Of a stretch of DNA of 64,000 bases, positions 36,232-46,343 are shown piece after piece. How positions within the stretch are numbered: position 1 is the stretch's first letter; the number at the start of each line of letters is the position of its first letter. This DNA comes from Shewanella electrica. GTDB taxonomy: Bacteria > Pseudomonadota > Gammaproteobacteria > Enterobacterales > Shewanellaceae. The translations under genes and the position numbers were made by a program. The notes beneath the pieces were generated by a model. It was not told the origin of the DNA and did not search any database. It saw nothing but the letters and a program-made list of their open reading frames with translations. Location: contig NZ_JAKOGG010000001.1 in NCBI RefSeq assembly GCF_022321485.1, positions 124,001-188,000 on the forward strand. The letters run 5' to 3'.

Positions 36232-38331
36232 TTACTCCAACACGGCGTCTTTATCGATGCCAAGCCGTTTCATGCGTGACAGCAAAGTAGTGCGCTTCAG
36301 CCCTAGCTTATGCGCCGCACCTCGTGGGCCAGCAACAATGCCGTTAGTTTCCTGCAACACGCTAACAATGCGCTGGTATTCATCATCTTCATCACTATTA
36401 CGTTTGGGCGCTGCAAGTGGCGATGCGGTGACGTGGAAAAAGCTGGCTTCGCTGTCGTCGGCGGTTTCAATCTCTGGTGGCAGTTGCAGCGTGTGGCCGC
36501 TACTGAGCAGCACCGCCCGTTCAATCACGTTTTGCAATTCACGAATATTCCCCGGCCACTCCAACTCTTGCAAGCGGCGCAGCACGCGGGTGGGAATGCT
36601 GTCGATATTGCGCCCCATATGTTGGCAGGCGCGGCTGACAAAAAACTTGGTCAGCAGCGGAATATCGTCGCGGCGTTCATTGAGCGAGGGCAGCCGAATA
36701 GGAAACACGTTAAGGCGATAAAACAGATCGCTGCGGAACTCTTTATCGACCACCATTTTTTGTAGATTACGGTTAGTCGCAGCAATTAAGCGCACATCGA
36801 CATTGATTAAGCGATTGCCGCCAACGCGTTCAAACTCTTGTTCTTGTAGCACCCGCAGCAACTTAGGTTGTAGCTCCAGCGGCATATCGCCCACTTCATC
36901 GAGAAACAAACTGCTGTGATGCGCCATTTCAAAGCGGCCTTGGCGATCTTTGCTGGCACCGGTAAAAGCACCTTTTTCATGGCCGAACAGATCACTTTCG
37001 AGCAATCCCGCTGGCATGGCGGCACAGTTCATTTTGACCATGCGTTTATGCGCGCGCGGGCTGAGCCGATGAATGGCGCGAGCAAACACCTCTTTGCCGG
37101 TGCCAGTTTCACCCAACAGCAGTACCGAGCAGTCAGTGCTGGCAACAAGCTCTACCTGCTTGAGCACCGCTTGAATTGAATGGCTGCTGCCGATGATCTC
37201 ATCAAATTGCTGGTGGCTCAGGCTTTCCACTTGTTCGCTGAGATAGTGGTTCTCACGCATTAGATTGTCTTTAAGGCGGTTGATCTCTTGATAGGCGCGG
37301 GCGTTATCTACTGCGATGGCGGTGCGTTCGGCAATCTGTGCCAGCAGTTGCAGCCGCGAACCTTGAAAACAGTGGGCATCGGCTCGCGCCAGTTTGAGCA
37401 CGCCCAGCACTTGTCCGGCAAATTTAATCGGCACTAAACACAGTGTGTGACGTTCGGCGGGCCAATATTGAAACAGTTGGGTTTCGTTGCGCGCAAACGG
37501 ATCGTCTGCTGTCAGCTCACATAACTCAATCTCGCCATGTTCTAGCACTCGCTGACAAATACTGTTAGCGGCAGTAATGCGCAGATGAGAACGTTGTGGC
37601 TGCGCCGGTTCAGTAAAAAAGGCGTTATACAGATTTAGCAGTGACGGATCGGTATCGGGCAAACACACACTGACGGCACAAATACCAAAATAGACGTGGA
37701 TCTCGTGGGCGATTTTTTCTACCAAGGATTCGACTGAACGCTCGGTAATCACCGCGTTGGTGACATTGACCAGCACATGAAAATCGTCCCGTTCTTCGCA
37801 TAGCTGATGTTGCTCTAATCCTAACGATAAACGCGCTTGTAAGTGTTCTAACGCCACGCCGAGCGATTCGCTCAGCAGTTCAGCGCAGGCCACATCTTCA
37901 CTATCAAAGCGGTGACCGTCAGCGCGGCGCAGTTCGCAATATCCAAGCAAACGGCGGTGATTCAAAATCGGTAAGATCAGCGCGTCACAAAAGGCAGGCG
38001 CTTTGGTCAGACTGTAGAGCGCTGGATAGCGCTGTTGGTATTCATCAGCACATAGATGCAGCGGCGCGCGGGTGGCTTCTATCAGCCGCAGTGGGCCGTT
38101 GAGTAGCATCTCATCGCTAATACACTGCACCTCATCTTGGTGCTGGCGATACAGTAGCGGGCCATCGACCGGATCATCTACCAGCATAGTGCACTGATAG
38201 CTAACGGGAGATTCACGCAGGTAGGCGTTCATTGATTGCAGCAACTGGGCAACATTCGACTGATCCAACAGTTGGTGGGTCAGCCGTAAACAGTTTTTTT
38301 GCTCGTGCAGATACTCAAGTCGTTGCGTCAT
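36232..38331 (-). CDS. fhlA: Formate-sensing sigma-54-dependent activator FhlA
   Basis: FhlA senses formate and activates RNA polymerase with sigma-54 at formate hydrogenlyase promoters. The 699-residue protein has two GAF-type domains (about 1-175 and 190-350), a linker helix, the AAA+ domain with Walker A GETGTGKE (near 407), the sigma-54 contact motif GAFTGA (near 450), and a Fis-type helix-turn-helix at the end ([17 protein letters not shown]). Length and layout match E. coli FhlA (692). It is divergent from hyfA, and the target promoters share candidate binding sites. Confidence 0.95.
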   Translation of the reverse strand: MTQRLEYLHEQKNCLRLTHQLLDQSNVAQLLQSMNAYLRESPVSYQCTMLVDDPVDGPLLYRQHQDEVQCISDEMLLNGPLRLIEATRAPLHLCADEYQQRYPALYSLTKAPAFCDALILPILNHRRLLGYCELRRADGHRFDSEDVACAELLSESLGVALEHLQARLSLGLEQHQLCEERDDFHVLVNVTNAVITERSVESLVEKIAHEIHVYFGICAVSVCLPDTDPSLLNLYNAFFTEPAQPQRSHLRITAANSICQRVLEHGEIELCELTADDPFARNETQLFQYWPAERHTLCLVPIKFAGQVLGVLKLARADAHCFQGSRLQLLAQIAERTAIAVDNARAYQEINRLKDNLMRENHYLSEQVESLSHQQFDEIIGSSHSIQAVLKQVELVASTDCSVLLLGETGTGKEVFARAIHRLSPRAHKRMVKMNCAAMPAGLLESDLFGHEKGAFTGASKDRQGRFEMAHHSSLFLDEVGDMPLELQPKLLRVLQEQEFERVGGNRLINVDVRLIAATNRNLQKMVVDKEFRSDLFYRLNVFPIRLPSLNERRDDIPLLTKFFVSRACQHMGRNIDSIPTRVLRRLQELEWPGNIRELQNVIERAVLLSSGHTLQLPPEIETADDSEASFFHVTASPLAAPKRNSDEDDEYQRIVSVLQETNGIVAGPRGAAHKLGLKRTTLLSRMKRLGIDKDAVLE

Positions 38332-38682
38332 AGTCGACGTCGTCCCCTCTTTGTCGGCCTACTCACTCAAAGCAACATGGCTAGTCCTTTCTGGTTGGGC
38401 TAATCAACGCTGGCATACTCCAAAAGACCAACAGTTAATTGCATTGCACACTAATTGAGTGCTTAGAGGACTTTCACACACCTTGCCTAAATGCCGTGGT
38501 GGTTGTTTATTGTTCACTGGTCGAACCATTACGGCGAGACATTATTTAAGCATAAGCGCAAGCGCCAAAATGCGACCCGTTGCCAACTTTGGTTGAAAAT
38601 TGTTCGCTAATTAATCTGTGGCTTTATCAGCAAATGCTGCAGTAATGCGGGTGCTATCGCCGACGCGATTGATGACGATGGC

Positions 38683-38974
38683 TGTCGAGCGTACCTAAAA
38701 CATGCATTAACATCATAATCAATTGATTTAACTGTTTATTTATTCAATTTTTTAACTTGGCGTAGAAAATGCTCTCTATGGACATTGGCTTAATCCGTAT
38801 GACTAAGCCGCATGTCCGACAAACCCGCTTTCTCGCGAGCGCTCACGCAGCGCAAACCCGCAATAGAGCAGTGTTCTTTGTCGGTGTTTTGGGAAGTTAT
38901 TCCGATGGATTTTCAGCTACTCACGGCTGTCGACAGCTTCGTCACTGATGGCGTTGTCGTCAAAAGTGACGAAG
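38683..38974. promoter_or_regulatory. Candidate FhlA-binding palindromes near hyfA
   Basis: Three elements resemble the known FhlA core TGTCG-N-TGACA. They are TGTCGAGC (38683-38690), the perfect palindrome GCTGTCGACAGC (38927-38938), and TGTCGTCAAAAGTGACGA (38955-38972). CTTCGTCACT (38937-38946) and AGTGACGAAG (38965-38974) also form a 10-bp inverted repeat. Two of the three lie downstream of the sigma-54 promoter, in the leader of hyfA. Confidence 0.5.
38757..38773 (+). promoter_or_regulatory. Sigma-54 promoter of the hyf operon
   Basis: TTGGCGTAGAAAATGCT has GG at 38759-38760 and GC at 38771-38772, exactly 10 bases apart, and matches the sigma-54 consensus. It lies 240 bases before hyfA, leaving a long leader. 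Confidence 0.75.
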
Positions 38975-39012
38975 TGACTAACACCTCGGGATGAAGTGCT
39001 TAGAGAGAGTAT

Positions 39013-39630
39013 ATGAACCGTTTTGTCATTGCCGATCCCAACTTGTGTTTCGGCTGCAATACCTGCATGGCGGCGTGTTCAGAGGCACACAAGCATGAAG
39101 GGTTACAGGCCGCGCCCAGATTAGTGATCATGCGCAGCGTCGATGAATCGGCGCCACACATGTGTCACCAATGTGAGGATGCGCCTTGCGCCACTGTGTG
39201 TCCGGTCAACGCAATTCGCCACGAGGGCGAAGCCATCGTACTCAACGAGAGCCGCTGCATCGGCTGCAAGCTGTGTGCAATTGCCTGTCCGTTTGGGGCA
39301 ATCACCTTAAGTGGCTCCAAACCTATCGACGTTGCTGATGATGTGGCTACACCGCTAGCCGCGTTACCACCAAGACCCGCACCTAGCGTGAGTCCGTTAC
39401 TGGATTGGCGGCCGGGCGTGCGTTCGGTGGCAGTGAAATGCGATCTCTGCAGTTTCCGTGCTGAAGGTCCAGCCTGCGTCGAAACCTGTCCAACCAAAGC
39501 CATTATGGTGGTGTGCGATGAAGCCCTCGCGCTGGCGAGCAATCGCAAGCGTCAGCTTACCGCGGTGACCAATTTGGTGGAGTGGCCAGTGGATTCGGCG
39601 CCTAAAACTGCGGCGGGAGGAAACAAATAA
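39013..39630 (+). CDS. hyfA: Hydrogenase-4 electron transfer subunit HyfA
   Basis: This cytoplasmic ferredoxin-like subunit carries electrons from formate dehydrogenase to the hydrogenase. The 205-residue length equals that of E. coli HyfA. Four [4Fe-4S] sites are seen as [23 protein letters not shown] and [13 protein letters not shown] with partner cysteines at CP. An insert rich in Pro and Ala (about 110-140) separates sites three and four. It is the first gene of the hyf operon, and its stop overlaps hyfB by one base. Confidence 0.95.
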   Translation: MNRFVIADPNLCFGCNTCMAACSEAHKHEGLQAAPRLVIMRSVDESAPHMCHQCEDAPCATVCPVNAIRHEGEAIVLNESRCIGCKLCAIACPFGAITLSGSKPIDVADDVATPLAALPPRPAPSVSPLLDWRPGVRSVAVKCDLCSFRAEGPACVETCPTKAIMVVCDEALALASNRKRQLTAVTNLVEWPVDSAPKTAAGGNK

Positions 39631-41654
39631 TGACAGCTATCTGTTGGTTAGGCACAGCCTTGCTGCTGTTTGTGATAGGCGCGCTGCTGTCATTGCTACT
39701 CAATCGCAATGAAGGCTTAGCAATCAAATTAAGTGGCGTTTTCTCGCTGCTGGGCGGCGTGGCGGGTGTGCTGTGCGCTTTACCTGTGCTGCTTAGTGGC
39801 GCAACCGTTACTGCCGAATACGCTGGGCCGTTTGCGGCCTTTGCGCATTTGACCTTGCGGCTCGATCTGCTGGCAGCCTTTATGGTGCTGGTGATTTCCA
39901 TCCTCACCGTGGTGTGCGCTATCTACTCCTTTGCTTACTTGGAAGAGTATCGCGGCAAAGGCGCGTGGGCGATGGGCTTCTTTATGAACCTGTTTATCGC
40001 CTCAATGGTGGCGCTGGTAGCGGTGGATAACGCCTTTTACTTTATCGTGCTGTTTGAAGCGATGTCGCTCAGCTCTTACTTCTTGGTTATCTCCGAACAA
40101 GACGATGAAGCGGTCAGTGCCGGTTTGCTGTACTTCCTGATTGCCCATGCGGGTTCGGTGCTGATTATGCTGGCGTTCTTCTTGATGTATCGCCACGCGG
40201 GCAGCCTCGATTTTGCGGCGTTCCGCGCTGCAGATATGCCAGTAGGCGAAGCCTCGGCGGTGTTCCTGTTGGCGTTCTTTGGTTTTGGCGCCAAAGCGGG
40301 GATGTTACCACTGCACGGCTGGTTGCCTCGGGCGCACCCCGCAGCACCATCACATGCCTCAGCCATGATGTCTGGCGTGATGGTCAAAATCGGGGTGTTC
40401 GGCATCATCAAAGTGGGTATCGACTTGCTCGGTGCTACTGAAGCGTGGTGGGGCATGGTGGTGTTGGCCTTTGGTGCAGTGTCATCAGTGCTGGGCGTGC
40501 TGTATGCGCTGGCTGAGCACGACATCAAACGTTTGCTGGCGTATCACACCGTGGAAAACATCGGCATCATTTTGATGGGCGTGGGGGCCGGCATGATCGG
40601 CATGGCGACCCATCATCCGCTGCTGGCGTTGCTTGGTCTGCTTGGTGGCTTGTATCACCTGATTAACCATGCGCTGTTTAAAGGACTGCTGTTCCTTGGT
40701 GCTGGCGCGGTGATCTATCGCACCCATACCAAAAACATGGAGATCATGGGCGGCCTTGGCAAGTTGATGCCTCGCACCGCTATGGCGTTCTTGATTGGTT
40801 GTATGGCGATTTCTGCTTTGCCACCACTGAACGGTTTTGTCAGTGAATGGTTTACCTATCAATCACTGTTCACCATGAGCAAAGAGGGCGGTGATATCGG
40901 CCTGCAACTGGCGGGCCCGATTGCCATTGTGATGCTGGCGATTACCGGTGCGTTGGCGGCGATGTGTTTCGTCAAAGTTTACGGTATCTGCTTCTGTGGT
41001 GCGCCGCGTAGCGAACAAGTTGAACGTGCTACCGAAGTCCCCGCATCCATGACCATCGCCATGTGGCTGCTAGCGTTGCTGTGTATCGTGCTCGGTGTTG
41101 GCGCTGCGCAAGTGGCACCGCTGATTACCCAGATTGCTGCCGAACTCAGCGGCCAAACTGCCACAAGTATGGCGACGGCGGCCACCGTGTTCCCCGGTGA
41201 TGTGACCCAAACCAGCCTCAATACGCCACTGCTGTTCATCATGCTGTTGGCGCTGCCATTACTGCCACTGCTGCTGTTTAGCTTCACCGGCAAAAACAAC
41301 CGCCTCAACTTCATTCAACGCGGCACCCCTTGGGCGTGTGGTTACGGTTACGAACAACGTATGTCTCTGACCGCGGGCAGCTTTGCGCAGCCGCTGAAAG
41401 TGCTGTTCGCGCCGCTGTATCGCATGCGCAAAACCCTCGACCCGGCACCGGCGTTTCATCGCTCATTAGATGTGACCACCGATGCGGCGGCCAGAGTGGA
41501 ACCCGTATGGGATGACCGCATTGTGATGCCCGTGGTGGGCGGCGTGCAGCGCTTGAGTCGCGTAGTGCAGCTCATTCAATACGGTGATTTCCGCGTGTAT
41601 TGCTTATACGTGGTCGCCGCACTGGTGGTGCTGTTACTGGTCACTATGGCGTAG
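39630..41654 (+). CDS. hyfB: Hydrogenase-4 membrane subunit HyfB
   Basis: The 674-residue inner-membrane protein, related to NuoL/MrpA-type antiporter subunits of complex I, has about 14-16 membrane segments. The conserved channel motif is GWLPRAHPAAPSHASAMM, with a lysine-bearing segment near VKIGVFGII. The length is close to E. coli HyfB (672). It should help move protons when formate is oxidised to CO2 and H2. It is followed by hyfC after a GGAGGA site. Confidence 0.95.
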   Translation: MTAICWLGTALLLFVIGALLSLLLNRNEGLAIKLSGVFSLLGGVAGVLCALPVLLSGATVTAEYAGPFAAFAHLTLRLDLLAAFMVLVISILTVVCAIYSFAYLEEYRGKGAWAMGFFMNLFIASMVALVAVDNAFYFIVLFEAMSLSSYFLVISEQDDEAVSAGLLYFLIAHAGSVLIMLAFFLMYRHAGSLDFAAFRAADMPVGEASAVFLLAFFGFGAKAGMLPLHGWLPRAHPAAPSHASAMMSGVMVKIGVFGIIKVGIDLLGATEAWWGMVVLAFGAVSSVLGVLYALAEHDIKRLLAYHTVENIGIILMGVGAGMIGMATHHPLLALLGLLGGLYHLINHALFKGLLFLGAGAVIYRTHTKNMEIMGGLGKLMPRTAMAFLIGCMAISALPPLNGFVSEWFTYQSLFTMSKEGGDIGLQLAGPIAIVMLAITGALAAMCFVKVYGICFCGAPRSEQVERATEVPASMTIAMWLLALLCIVLGVGAAQVAPLITQIAAELSGQTATSMATAATVFPGDVTQTSLNTPLLFIMLLALPLLPLLLFSFTGKNNRLNFIQRGTPWACGYGYEQRMSLTAGSFAQPLKVLFAPLYRMRKTLDPAPAFHRSLDVTTDAAARVEPVWDDRIVMPVVGGVQRLSRVVQLIQYGDFRVYCLYVVAALVVLLLVTMA

Positions 41655-41664
41655 GGAGGAGATG

Positions 41665-42615
41665 ATGATGACTCAAAGTTCCTTTGTGGTAACGCTGCTG
41701 GCCGGATTGCTGCAAGCGGTACTGCTGATGGCGGTATCACCGCTGTTCTCCGGTGTCTCTCGTGTTATTCGCGCCAAGATGCATTCGCGTCAAGGGCCGG
41801 GTGTGCTGCAAGAGTACCGCGATATTTTCAAATTACTGACCCGCCAAGAAGTGGCGCCCAGTTGCAGCGGTAATATCTATCGCGTTATGCCGTTTGTGCT
41901 GATTGGCACTATGTTGGCGGTCGGGGCAACGCTGCCGTTAGTCAGCCAAGCGGCGCCGATTGCGGCGGGCGCTGATCTGATCACTGTGGTGTACATGTTC
42001 GCCATTTTCCGTTTCTTCTTTTCACTGGCTGGGCTCGACTCAGGCAGCACCTTTGCAGGTATCGGTGCTAGCCGCGAGTTGACCCTCGGCATTTTGGTGG
42101 AACCAATTCTGATGCTGAGTTTGCTGGTGGTCGCGCTGATTGTTGGCTCGACCAATATCGGCAACATCAGCAGCAGTTTTGCGGCGGAACACTGGAATGC
42201 ACCCACCGCTACGGCGATGGCGCTGATTGCGTGTGCGTTCGCGGTATTTATCGAGATGGGCAAAATCCCGTTCGATGTCGCCGAAGCGGAGCAAGAGCTG
42301 CAAGAAGGGCCATTGGCCGAGTATTCCGGCTCAGGGCTAGCACTGGTGAAATGGGGCCTCAGCCTCAAGCAAGTGGTGGTGGCTGGCTTGTTCTTGGCGA
42401 TCTTCGTGCCGTTTGGCAAAGCGGCGGATATCGGTTTGGTCAGCATAGTGGTAGGCACTGTGGCGTTTTTGCTGAAGTTGCTGCTGATATTTGTGATTGC
42501 CTCGGTGATTGAAAACACCTTAGCGCGTGGCCGGTTCTTACTGACTGGCCGCGTCACTTGGCTGGGCTTCGGCATCGCGGTGCTGGCGTTCGTGTTCTAT
42601 CTCACTGGGTTGTAA
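41665..42615 (+). CDS. hyfC: Hydrogenase-4 membrane subunit HyfC
   Basis: This NuoH-like membrane subunit anchors the hydrogenase heads to the proton-translocating arm. About 315 residues with eight or so membrane segments. Family signatures are RQGPGVLQEYRDIFKLLTRQE, the acidic loop IEMGKIPFDVAEAEQELQEG, and LARGRFLLTGRVTWLG. Three ATG codons in a row (41662, 41665, 41668) follow GGAGGA; spacing favours 41665 or 41668. A frame running back to 41584 would overlap hyfB and is not needed. Confidence 0.95.
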   Translation: MMTQSSFVVTLLAGLLQAVLLMAVSPLFSGVSRVIRAKMHSRQGPGVLQEYRDIFKLLTRQEVAPSCSGNIYRVMPFVLIGTMLAVGATLPLVSQAAPIAAGADLITVVYMFAIFRFFFSLAGLDSGSTFAGIGASRELTLGILVEPILMLSLLVVALIVGSTNIGNISSSFAAEHWNAPTATAMALIACAFAVFIEMGKIPFDVAEAEQELQEGPLAEYSGSGLALVKWGLSLKQVVVAGLFLAIFVPFGKAADIGLVSIVVGTVAFLLKLLLIFVIASVIENTLARGRFLLTGRVTWLGFGIAVLAFVFYLTGL

Positions 42616-42630
42616 GGAGACCAGCATTTT

Positions 42631-44070
42631 ATGGAAACTATTGCCCTTGCGACCATGTTGTTGCCCTTTATTGGGGCGCTGCTGATCGCCTTATCGCCGC
42701 AACGTTATGCCAAAGTGCTTTGTACGGCATTTGCGTTGTTGGCCACCCTTGGCATGGGCTGGTTAGCACTGAGCTATTTAGGCAGTGGTAAAACCGATGT
42801 CACCATGCCACTTTACAGCTTTGGTCATACGCAAATCTTCGGCTTTGTGATTGACCGCGTCAGTACGCTGATTGGCTTTGCGGTGGTATCGCTCGGCTTT
42901 TTAATCAGCTTGTACTCTTGCGGCTATTTGACCGCGCTGAACCGTGAACATCCGCACGATGGGAGCAACCGTTACTACGCGTTGTTGCTGATCTTCATCG
43001 GCGCGATGGCAGGCTTGACGCTGTCATCTACCATCCTTGGACAACTGCTGTTTTTCGAAATCACCGGTGGCTGTTCTTGGGGCTTGATTGGTTATTACCA
43101 AAGTCCGAAGTCGCTGCGCTCTGCGTTAAAAGCCTTGATTGTGACCCACATTGCGTCAGTCGGTTTATATCTCGCCGCAGCGTGGTTATTTGCTAGAACC
43201 GGCACCTTTGAGCTGACCGCTATCGCGCAGTTAACCGATGCCGACAAGCTGGTGGTATTCGGCGGCATTCTGTTTGCAGCTTGGGGTAAATCTGCGCAGC
43301 TGCCACTGCATATGTGGCTGCCAGATGCGATGGAAGCGCCAACACCAGTGAGTGCCTACTTACACGCGGCGTCCATGGTGAAGGTGGGCGTGTACATTTT
43401 TGCCCGCGCCATTATGTCGTCTGACTCGGTGCCACACGAAATTGGTGTGGTCGGGGTGGTGATGGCAACCATCACTATGGTGTACGGCTTCCTGATGTAT
43501 CTGCCACAAAAAGATATGAAACGTCTGTTGGCGTACTCCACCATCGCGCAACTGTCTTACATCTTCCTCGCATTATCCATGTCCACCTTCAATTCGAAGA
43601 TGGCCTTTGATGCGGGCGTTGCCTACATCTTCAACCACGCCTATGCCAAGAGCTTGTTCTTCTTGGTGGCTGGCGCGCTGAGCTATGCCTGCGGGACTCG
43701 CATGCTGCCGAAACTGCGCGGCATGCTGAAGTGCACACCGCTGCTCGGCATCGGTTTCTGCGTGGCGGCAATGGCGATTGCGGGCGTGCCACCGTTTAAC
43801 GGCTTCTTCAGTAAATTCCCTTTGTTTGCCGCAGGTTTCAGCCTGACTGGCGAGCACTGGTGGCTGATGCCGCTGTTGATTGTGGCGTTGATTGAATCGG
43901 TAGCCAGCTTTGCGTGGTTATTGATGTGGTTTGGTCGCACCGTACCCGGTGAGCCTTCGCCTGAATTGGCGAGTGCCCAGCCGGTACCGCTGTCGATGAA
44001 ACTGGTGTTGTTGGTGCTGATTGTGATGTCGCTGGTGTCCAGCGTTATTGCAGCCAACTGGCTAAATTGA
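42631..44070 (+). CDS. hyfD: Hydrogenase-4 membrane subunit HyfD
   Basis: This 479-residue antiporter-like membrane subunit is related to NuoM/NuoN/MrpD. E. coli hyc lacks a counterpart, so its presence marks the locus as Hyf type. The motif LPDAMEAPTPVSAYLHAAS then MVKVGVYIFAR carries the conserved Glu and Lys of the proton path. The following [16 protein letters not shown] helix is also typical. It has about 14 membrane segments. It is 15 bases after hyfC with a GGAG site. Confidence 0.94.
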   Translation: METIALATMLLPFIGALLIALSPQRYAKVLCTAFALLATLGMGWLALSYLGSGKTDVTMPLYSFGHTQIFGFVIDRVSTLIGFAVVSLGFLISLYSCGYLTALNREHPHDGSNRYYALLLIFIGAMAGLTLSSTILGQLLFFEITGGCSWGLIGYYQSPKSLRSALKALIVTHIASVGLYLAAAWLFARTGTFELTAIAQLTDADKLVVFGGILFAAWGKSAQLPLHMWLPDAMEAPTPVSAYLHAASMVKVGVYIFARAIMSSDSVPHEIGVVGVVMATITMVYGFLMYLPQKDMKRLLAYSTIAQLSYIFLALSMSTFNSKMAFDAGVAYIFNHAYAKSLFFLVAGALSYACGTRMLPKLRGMLKCTPLLGIGFCVAAMAIAGVPPFNGFFSKFPLFAAGFSLTGEHWWLMPLLIVALIESVASFAWLLMWFGRTVPGEPSPELASAQPVPLSMKLVLLVLIVMSLVSSVIAANWLN

Positions 44071-44079
44071 GGAATCACC

Positions 44080-44730
44080 ATGACTGGAACACTTCTTGTC
44101 AACAATCTGGCCGGGCTGATGATCGTCACTTCGATGATGGTGATCGCTGCCAGAAAACCTACGGTGTCGGCGGGGCTGTACGCGCTGCAGTCACTGGTGC
44201 TGGTGGGCATTTTCCTGAGCCTTGCATCGCTGTTTGATGCTCACGAGCTGTATATGTGGTCAATCAGTTCGTTTATTACCAAGGTGGTGTTAGTGCCGCT
44301 GATTATGTATCGCGCCTTTCGCAAAATGGCCGACCCTAATGCCGACGGTGGCGTTATCAGCACCGCGCTGCTGATGATGATTGCTGCCGCCATTGTGCTG
44401 GTGAGCTACTTTGCCACCGCGCCCGTCGCGTTGCCGATGTTGGCTGATCTTAAACCTGTGCTGGCGGTATCGCTGGGGCACTTTTTGATTGGGCTGCTGT
44501 GCATTGTTAGCCAACGCAACATTCTCAAGCAGGTGTTTGGTTACTGCCTGATGGAGAACGGCGCGCATCTCACACTGGCATTGCTGGCCTACAAAGCACC
44601 GGAGTTGGTGGAGATAGGTATCGCTACTGATGCCATCTTTGCGGTGGTCATCATGGCGCTGATGGCGCGGCGCATCTACCGCACCATGAACACCCTTGAT
44701 GTGCAAAAACTGATTTCGTTGAAAGGGTGA
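44080..44730 (+). CDS. hyfE: Hydrogenase-4 membrane subunit HyfE
   Basis: This 216-residue membrane subunit is related to NuoK/MrpC-type proteins, with about six to seven membrane segments. Like HyfD and HyfF it is absent from the E. coli Hyc complex. Recognised by [24 protein letters not shown] and by position. It ends in a TGATG overlap with hyfF. Confidence 0.92.
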   Translation: MTGTLLVNNLAGLMIVTSMMVIAARKPTVSAGLYALQSLVLVGIFLSLASLFDAHELYMWSISSFITKVVLVPLIMYRAFRKMADPNADGGVISTALLMMIAAAIVLVSYFATAPVALPMLADLKPVLAVSLGHFLIGLLCIVSQRNILKQVFGYCLMENGAHLTLALLAYKAPELVEIGIATDAIFAVVIMALMARRIYRTMNTLDVQKLISLKG

Positions 44731-46343
44731 TGACTATGGATACTTTTATGTTGTTTCTCATCCTGCTGGCGATTCCGTTGCTGACAGCCTTAGTGGCGTT
44801 TACTTGTCGCTGGGTTGGTGCCTCTCGGCCGGTGTTAACCGCAGTGCACACTATTGGTTCAACGCTGTTACTACTGATGTCGCTGTATGGCGTATGGGCG
44901 GTGTACCAACAAGGCGAACTGCTAGCGGGGCATAACTGGCTGCATCTGGATAGCTTGAGTTCGCTGTTTCTCGCCATTCTCGGCGTGATTGGTTTTATCA
45001 CCGGTATCTACTCTATCGGCTATATGAACCATGAGCTGGAAGAGGGCGAAGTGAGCCTTAAATCCTTGGGCACTTATTACGGTTTCTTCCACCTGTTCTT
45101 GTTCACCATGTTGTTGGTGATCACCAGTAACAACCTGATTTTGATGTGGGCGGCGATTGAAGCCACCACCTTGAGTTCAGCGTTTTTGGTCGGCTTATAC
45201 GGTCAGCAATCGTCACTGGAAGCGGCGTGGAAATACATCATCATCTGTACTGTCGGCGTGGCCTTTGGTCTGTACGGTACGGTGCTGGTGTACGCCAATG
45301 CCGCCAATGTGATGCCAAACCCAGGCGATGCCATCTTTTGGAGTGAAGTGCTCAAGCACGCCAATCTGCTCGATAGCAGCCTGATGCATCTGGCGTTTAT
45401 CTTCATTTTGATTGGTTTTGGTACCAAAACCGGCTTGTTCCCGATGCATGCGTGGTTGCCAGATGCCCACTCAGAAGCGCCTAGTCCAACCTCGGCGTTG
45501 CTGTCGGCAGTGCTGCTGAACTGTGCCTTGTTAGTGATCATTCGCTACGCCATTTTGATCAGCGCGGCGATTGGCCCTGAATTCCCTCAACGGTTGCTGT
45601 TGGTGTTCGGCTTGTTGTCGGTCGCGGTGGCTGCATTCTTGATTTTGGTGCAGCGCGATATGAAACGGCTGCTGGCCTATTCCAGTGTGGAAAACATGGG
45701 TTTGATTGCGGTGGCGCTGGGTATCGGCGGGCCGCTCGGCATCTTTGCTGCCATGCTGCACACCTTGAACCACAGCTTGGGCAAAACCTTGCTGTTCTGC
45801 GGCTCAGGTAACGTACTGCTGAAATACGGCACCCGCGATATGAACGCGGTTAAAGGCTTGCTGCGCGTCGCGCCATTATCTGGTGCGTTACTGGCGGGCG
45901 GTGCCTTGGCGCTTGGCGGTATGCCACCGTTCAACCTGTTCCTCAGTGAGTTTATGACCGTGACTGCGGGGATTCGCGGCGGTTATCTGTGGTTGGTGAT
46001 TGTGCTATTGGTGCTACTGACCATCGTACTCGCTGGTTTGGTGCGGATGATTGTGATGTCCGTACTCGGTAAACAACCTGATAACGTCAGCAAAGGTGAA
46101 CTTGGCTGGTTGACCACTGCACCGCTGGCGGTGTTGATGGTACTGATGGTGCTGATGGGCACCCACATTCCACAACCCGTACAACAACTGCTGAAACAAG
46201 CCACCACCATTGTGCTCAATGGCGATCAGGCGGGTATTGACGAGCTACATGCGCTCGAGCTGCCGGGCGCTGCCACAGAAGACAGCACCACAGCTGCCGC
46301 CACTTCTTCCCATTCTGCCGCGCAGGAGATGTATCGTGACTAA
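44730..46343 (+). CDS. hyfF: Hydrogenase-4 membrane subunit HyfF
   Basis: This third antiporter-like subunit (537 residues) is related to NuoL/NuoM. The conserved block is [22 protein letters not shown], followed by [15 protein letters not shown]. The C-terminal tail (about 505-537) is Ala/Thr/Ser-rich and hydrophilic. Starts at the ATG overlapping the hyfE stop; a GTG three bases earlier is also open. With HyfB and HyfD it gives three antiporter modules, as in complex I. Confidence 0.93.
   Translation: MTMDTFMLFLILLAIPLLTALVAFTCRWVGASRPVLTAVHTIGSTLLLLMSLYGVWAVYQQGELLAGHNWLHLDSLSSLFLAILGVIGFITGIYSIGYMNHELEEGEVSLKSLGTYYGFFHLFLFTMLLVITSNNLILMWAAIEATTLSSAFLVGLYGQQSSLEAAWKYIIICTVGVAFGLYGTVLVYANAANVMPNPGDAIFWSEVLKHANLLDSSLMHLAFIFILIGFGTKTGLFPMHAWLPDAHSEAPSPTSALLSAVLLNCALLVIIRYAILISAAIGPEFPQRLLLVFGLLSVAVAAFLILVQRDMKRLLAYSSVENMGLIAVALGIGGPLGIFAAMLHTLNHSLGKTLLFCGSGNVLLKYGTRDMNAVKGLLRVAPLSGALLAGGALALGGMPPFNLFLSEFMTVTAGIRGGYLWLVIVLLVLLTIVLAGLVRMIVMSVLGKQPDNVSKGELGWLTTAPLAVLMVLMVLMGTHIPQPVQQLLKQATTIVLNGDQAGIDELHALELPGAATEDSTTAAATSSHSAAQEMYRD

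Noticed and set aside
38812-38994. 60-codon frame in the leader of hyfA
   Set aside because: It lies across the palindromes proposed as FhlA sites and has no ribosome site; a leader peptide is possible but not supported.
41584-41664. Longer N-terminus for hyfC
   Set aside because: The extension overlaps hyfB and reads as Trp/Cys-rich shadow sequence; the GGAGGA site points to the ATG cluster at 41662-41668.
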